DNA from: Halodesulfovibrio marinisediminis DSM 17456
GTDB taxonomy: Bacteria; Desulfobacterota; Desulfovibrionia; Desulfovibrionales; Desulfovibrionaceae
DNA length: 64,000 bases
Direction: 5' to 3'
Assembly: GCF_900129975.1 (NCBI RefSeq)
Contig: NZ_FSRG01000005.1
Coordinates: 496,001-560,000 of the forward strand
Part shown: piece by piece, positions 63,636 to 64,000 of the stretch
Layout: every line of letters starts with the position of its first letter
Position numbering within the stretch: position 1 is the stretch's first letter
The notes under the pieces: model-generated
Seen by the model: only the letters and a program-made list of their open reading frames with translations
Told to the model about the DNA's origin: nothing
Databases searched by the model: none
Position numbers and translations under genes: made by a program

Positions 63636-63663
63636 GAGGCACGCAGCATCTGCTGCGTGCCTC
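63636..63663 (-). terminator. Terminator of the fdh operon
   Basis: 13-bp perfect stem GAGGCACGCAGCA/TGCTGCGTGCCTC with a 2-base loop, followed by TCTTCTTTG on the minus strand, about 20 bases after the fdhB stop. Confidence 0.75.
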
Positions 63664-63684
63664 ATGTCTGAGGGGCTGAAGCTA

Positions 63685-64000
63685 CTATGCTTTTGTTGTT
63701 CCGAGTAAGCGGGCAAACATCTGCTTACGGTTCATCATGGTTGGTGAAGCTGCTGCAATTGCCTTTTCAAAGTACTTGGTCGGGTCTTGCTGGAATAGAT
63801 AGACAACGCGTACATCGTCCGGATCACCAAGAATAGCGCTGGGATAACGTTTCTTAGCAGCAGCAAGGCGTTCTTGTGCCAGAGCATCAATCTCTTCTTC
63901 TTCCCCGAAGGTCATTGCACCTGTCGGGCAGGAAAGCACGCAGGCTGGCTTCATGCCGTTCTGAATGCGGTCAATGCACATGTCACATTTGGAGAGTTGT
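63685..64000 (-). CDS. Formate dehydrogenase iron-sulfur subunit, C-terminal part
   Basis: The 3' end of an iron-sulfur subunit of the FdhB/NrfC type; the gene continues beyond the window. About 105 residues are visible, opening with SKCDMCIDRIQNGMKPACVL then SCPTGAM, a [4Fe-4S] motif typical of periplasmic formate dehydrogenase beta subunits. The tail has FFE-like VVYLFQQDPTKYFE. The catalytic subunit should lie further right. Confidence 0.9.
   Translation of the reverse strand, partial: QLSKCDMCIDRIQNGMKPACVLSCPTGAMTFGEEEEIDALAQERLAAAKKRYPSAILGDPDDVRVVYLFQQDPTKYFEKAIAAASPTMMNRKQMFARLLGTTKA

Overview
The window looks like chromosomal DNA from a sulfate-reducing bacterium of the Desulfovibrio group, probably one of the lower-GC marine lineages (Halodesulfovibrio-like is a guess). 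Pointers are a complete CooMKLXUH-HypA-CooF hydrogenase operon in the gene order I know from Desulfovibrio vulgaris, a Desulfovibrio-type flavodoxin, the futalosine menaquinone pathway, anaerobic cobalamin genes (CbiD, CbiET, CobM/CbiF), SulP and TSUP anion carriers, and the end of a formate dehydrogenase iron-sulfur subunit. No phage, IS element or CRISPR array was seen.

Layout. 0-1 kb: a Cys-rich C_GCAxxG_C_C protein. 1.1-9.5 kb (minus strand): the coo operon, cooM to cooF. 9.5-12.3 kb: AT-rich gene-poor DNA and a decayed chemotaxis receptor. 12.3-26.3 kb: three identical tRNA-Leu(GAG) cassettes at 12.3, 23.0 and 26.2 kb. Between them lie a Met-rich secreted protein, GlpD, an LTA-synthase-like sulfatase-fold enzyme, two SulP permeases, a TSUP carrier, a YrhK-like membrane protein, RidA and an RRM protein. 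26.6-29.5 kb: DUF1786, phenylacetate-CoA ligase and DUF456. 29.7-30.7 kb: flavodoxin with two tiny downstream genes. 31-36 kb: a pseudouridine synthase and a signalling cluster (hybrid kinase, HD-GYP, receivers, CII-like protein, NarL-type regulator). 36-41 kb: Tim44-like and DUF4198 proteins, ComF, an FMN reductase preceded by a probable selenoprotein, an MBL hydrolase and a nitroreductase. 41.5-44.8 kb: a double degenerate GGDEF/TPR protein and an EamA transporter. 45-49.4 kb: mqnD facing mqnE-mqnC-mqnA. 49.7-54 kb: an AraC/GyrI regulator and the cobalamin genes. 54-55.7 kb: a MauE/DoxX, rhodanese, C_GCAxxG operon. 55.7-56 kb: a run of stem-loops that may be an RNA gene. 56-62.4 kb: an unusual ABC exporter with a cNMP-binding protein, divergent from an RsbU/RsbW/RsbV partner-switch module. 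62.6-64 kb: MobB and the 3' end of fdhB.

How the genes fit together. The Coo enzyme would couple low-potential ferredoxin electrons, supplied by CooF, to H2 evolution and ion pumping, with HypA delivering nickel. Menaquinone, cobalamin and molybdopterin (MobB) functions, formate dehydrogenase and flavodoxin fit anaerobic respiration.

The most interesting items are: (1) a short gene at 39800-40069 read through an in-frame UGA that is followed by a well-placed SECIS-like hairpin; (2) a secreted protein at 12628-13131 that is about 28% methionine, behind a perfect palindrome; (3) the structured region at 55.79-56.0 kb; (4) triplicated tRNA-Leu cassettes; (5) 48- and 28-codon genes behind flavodoxin; (6) an ABC ATPase with about 250 extra residues between Walker A and the signature motif.
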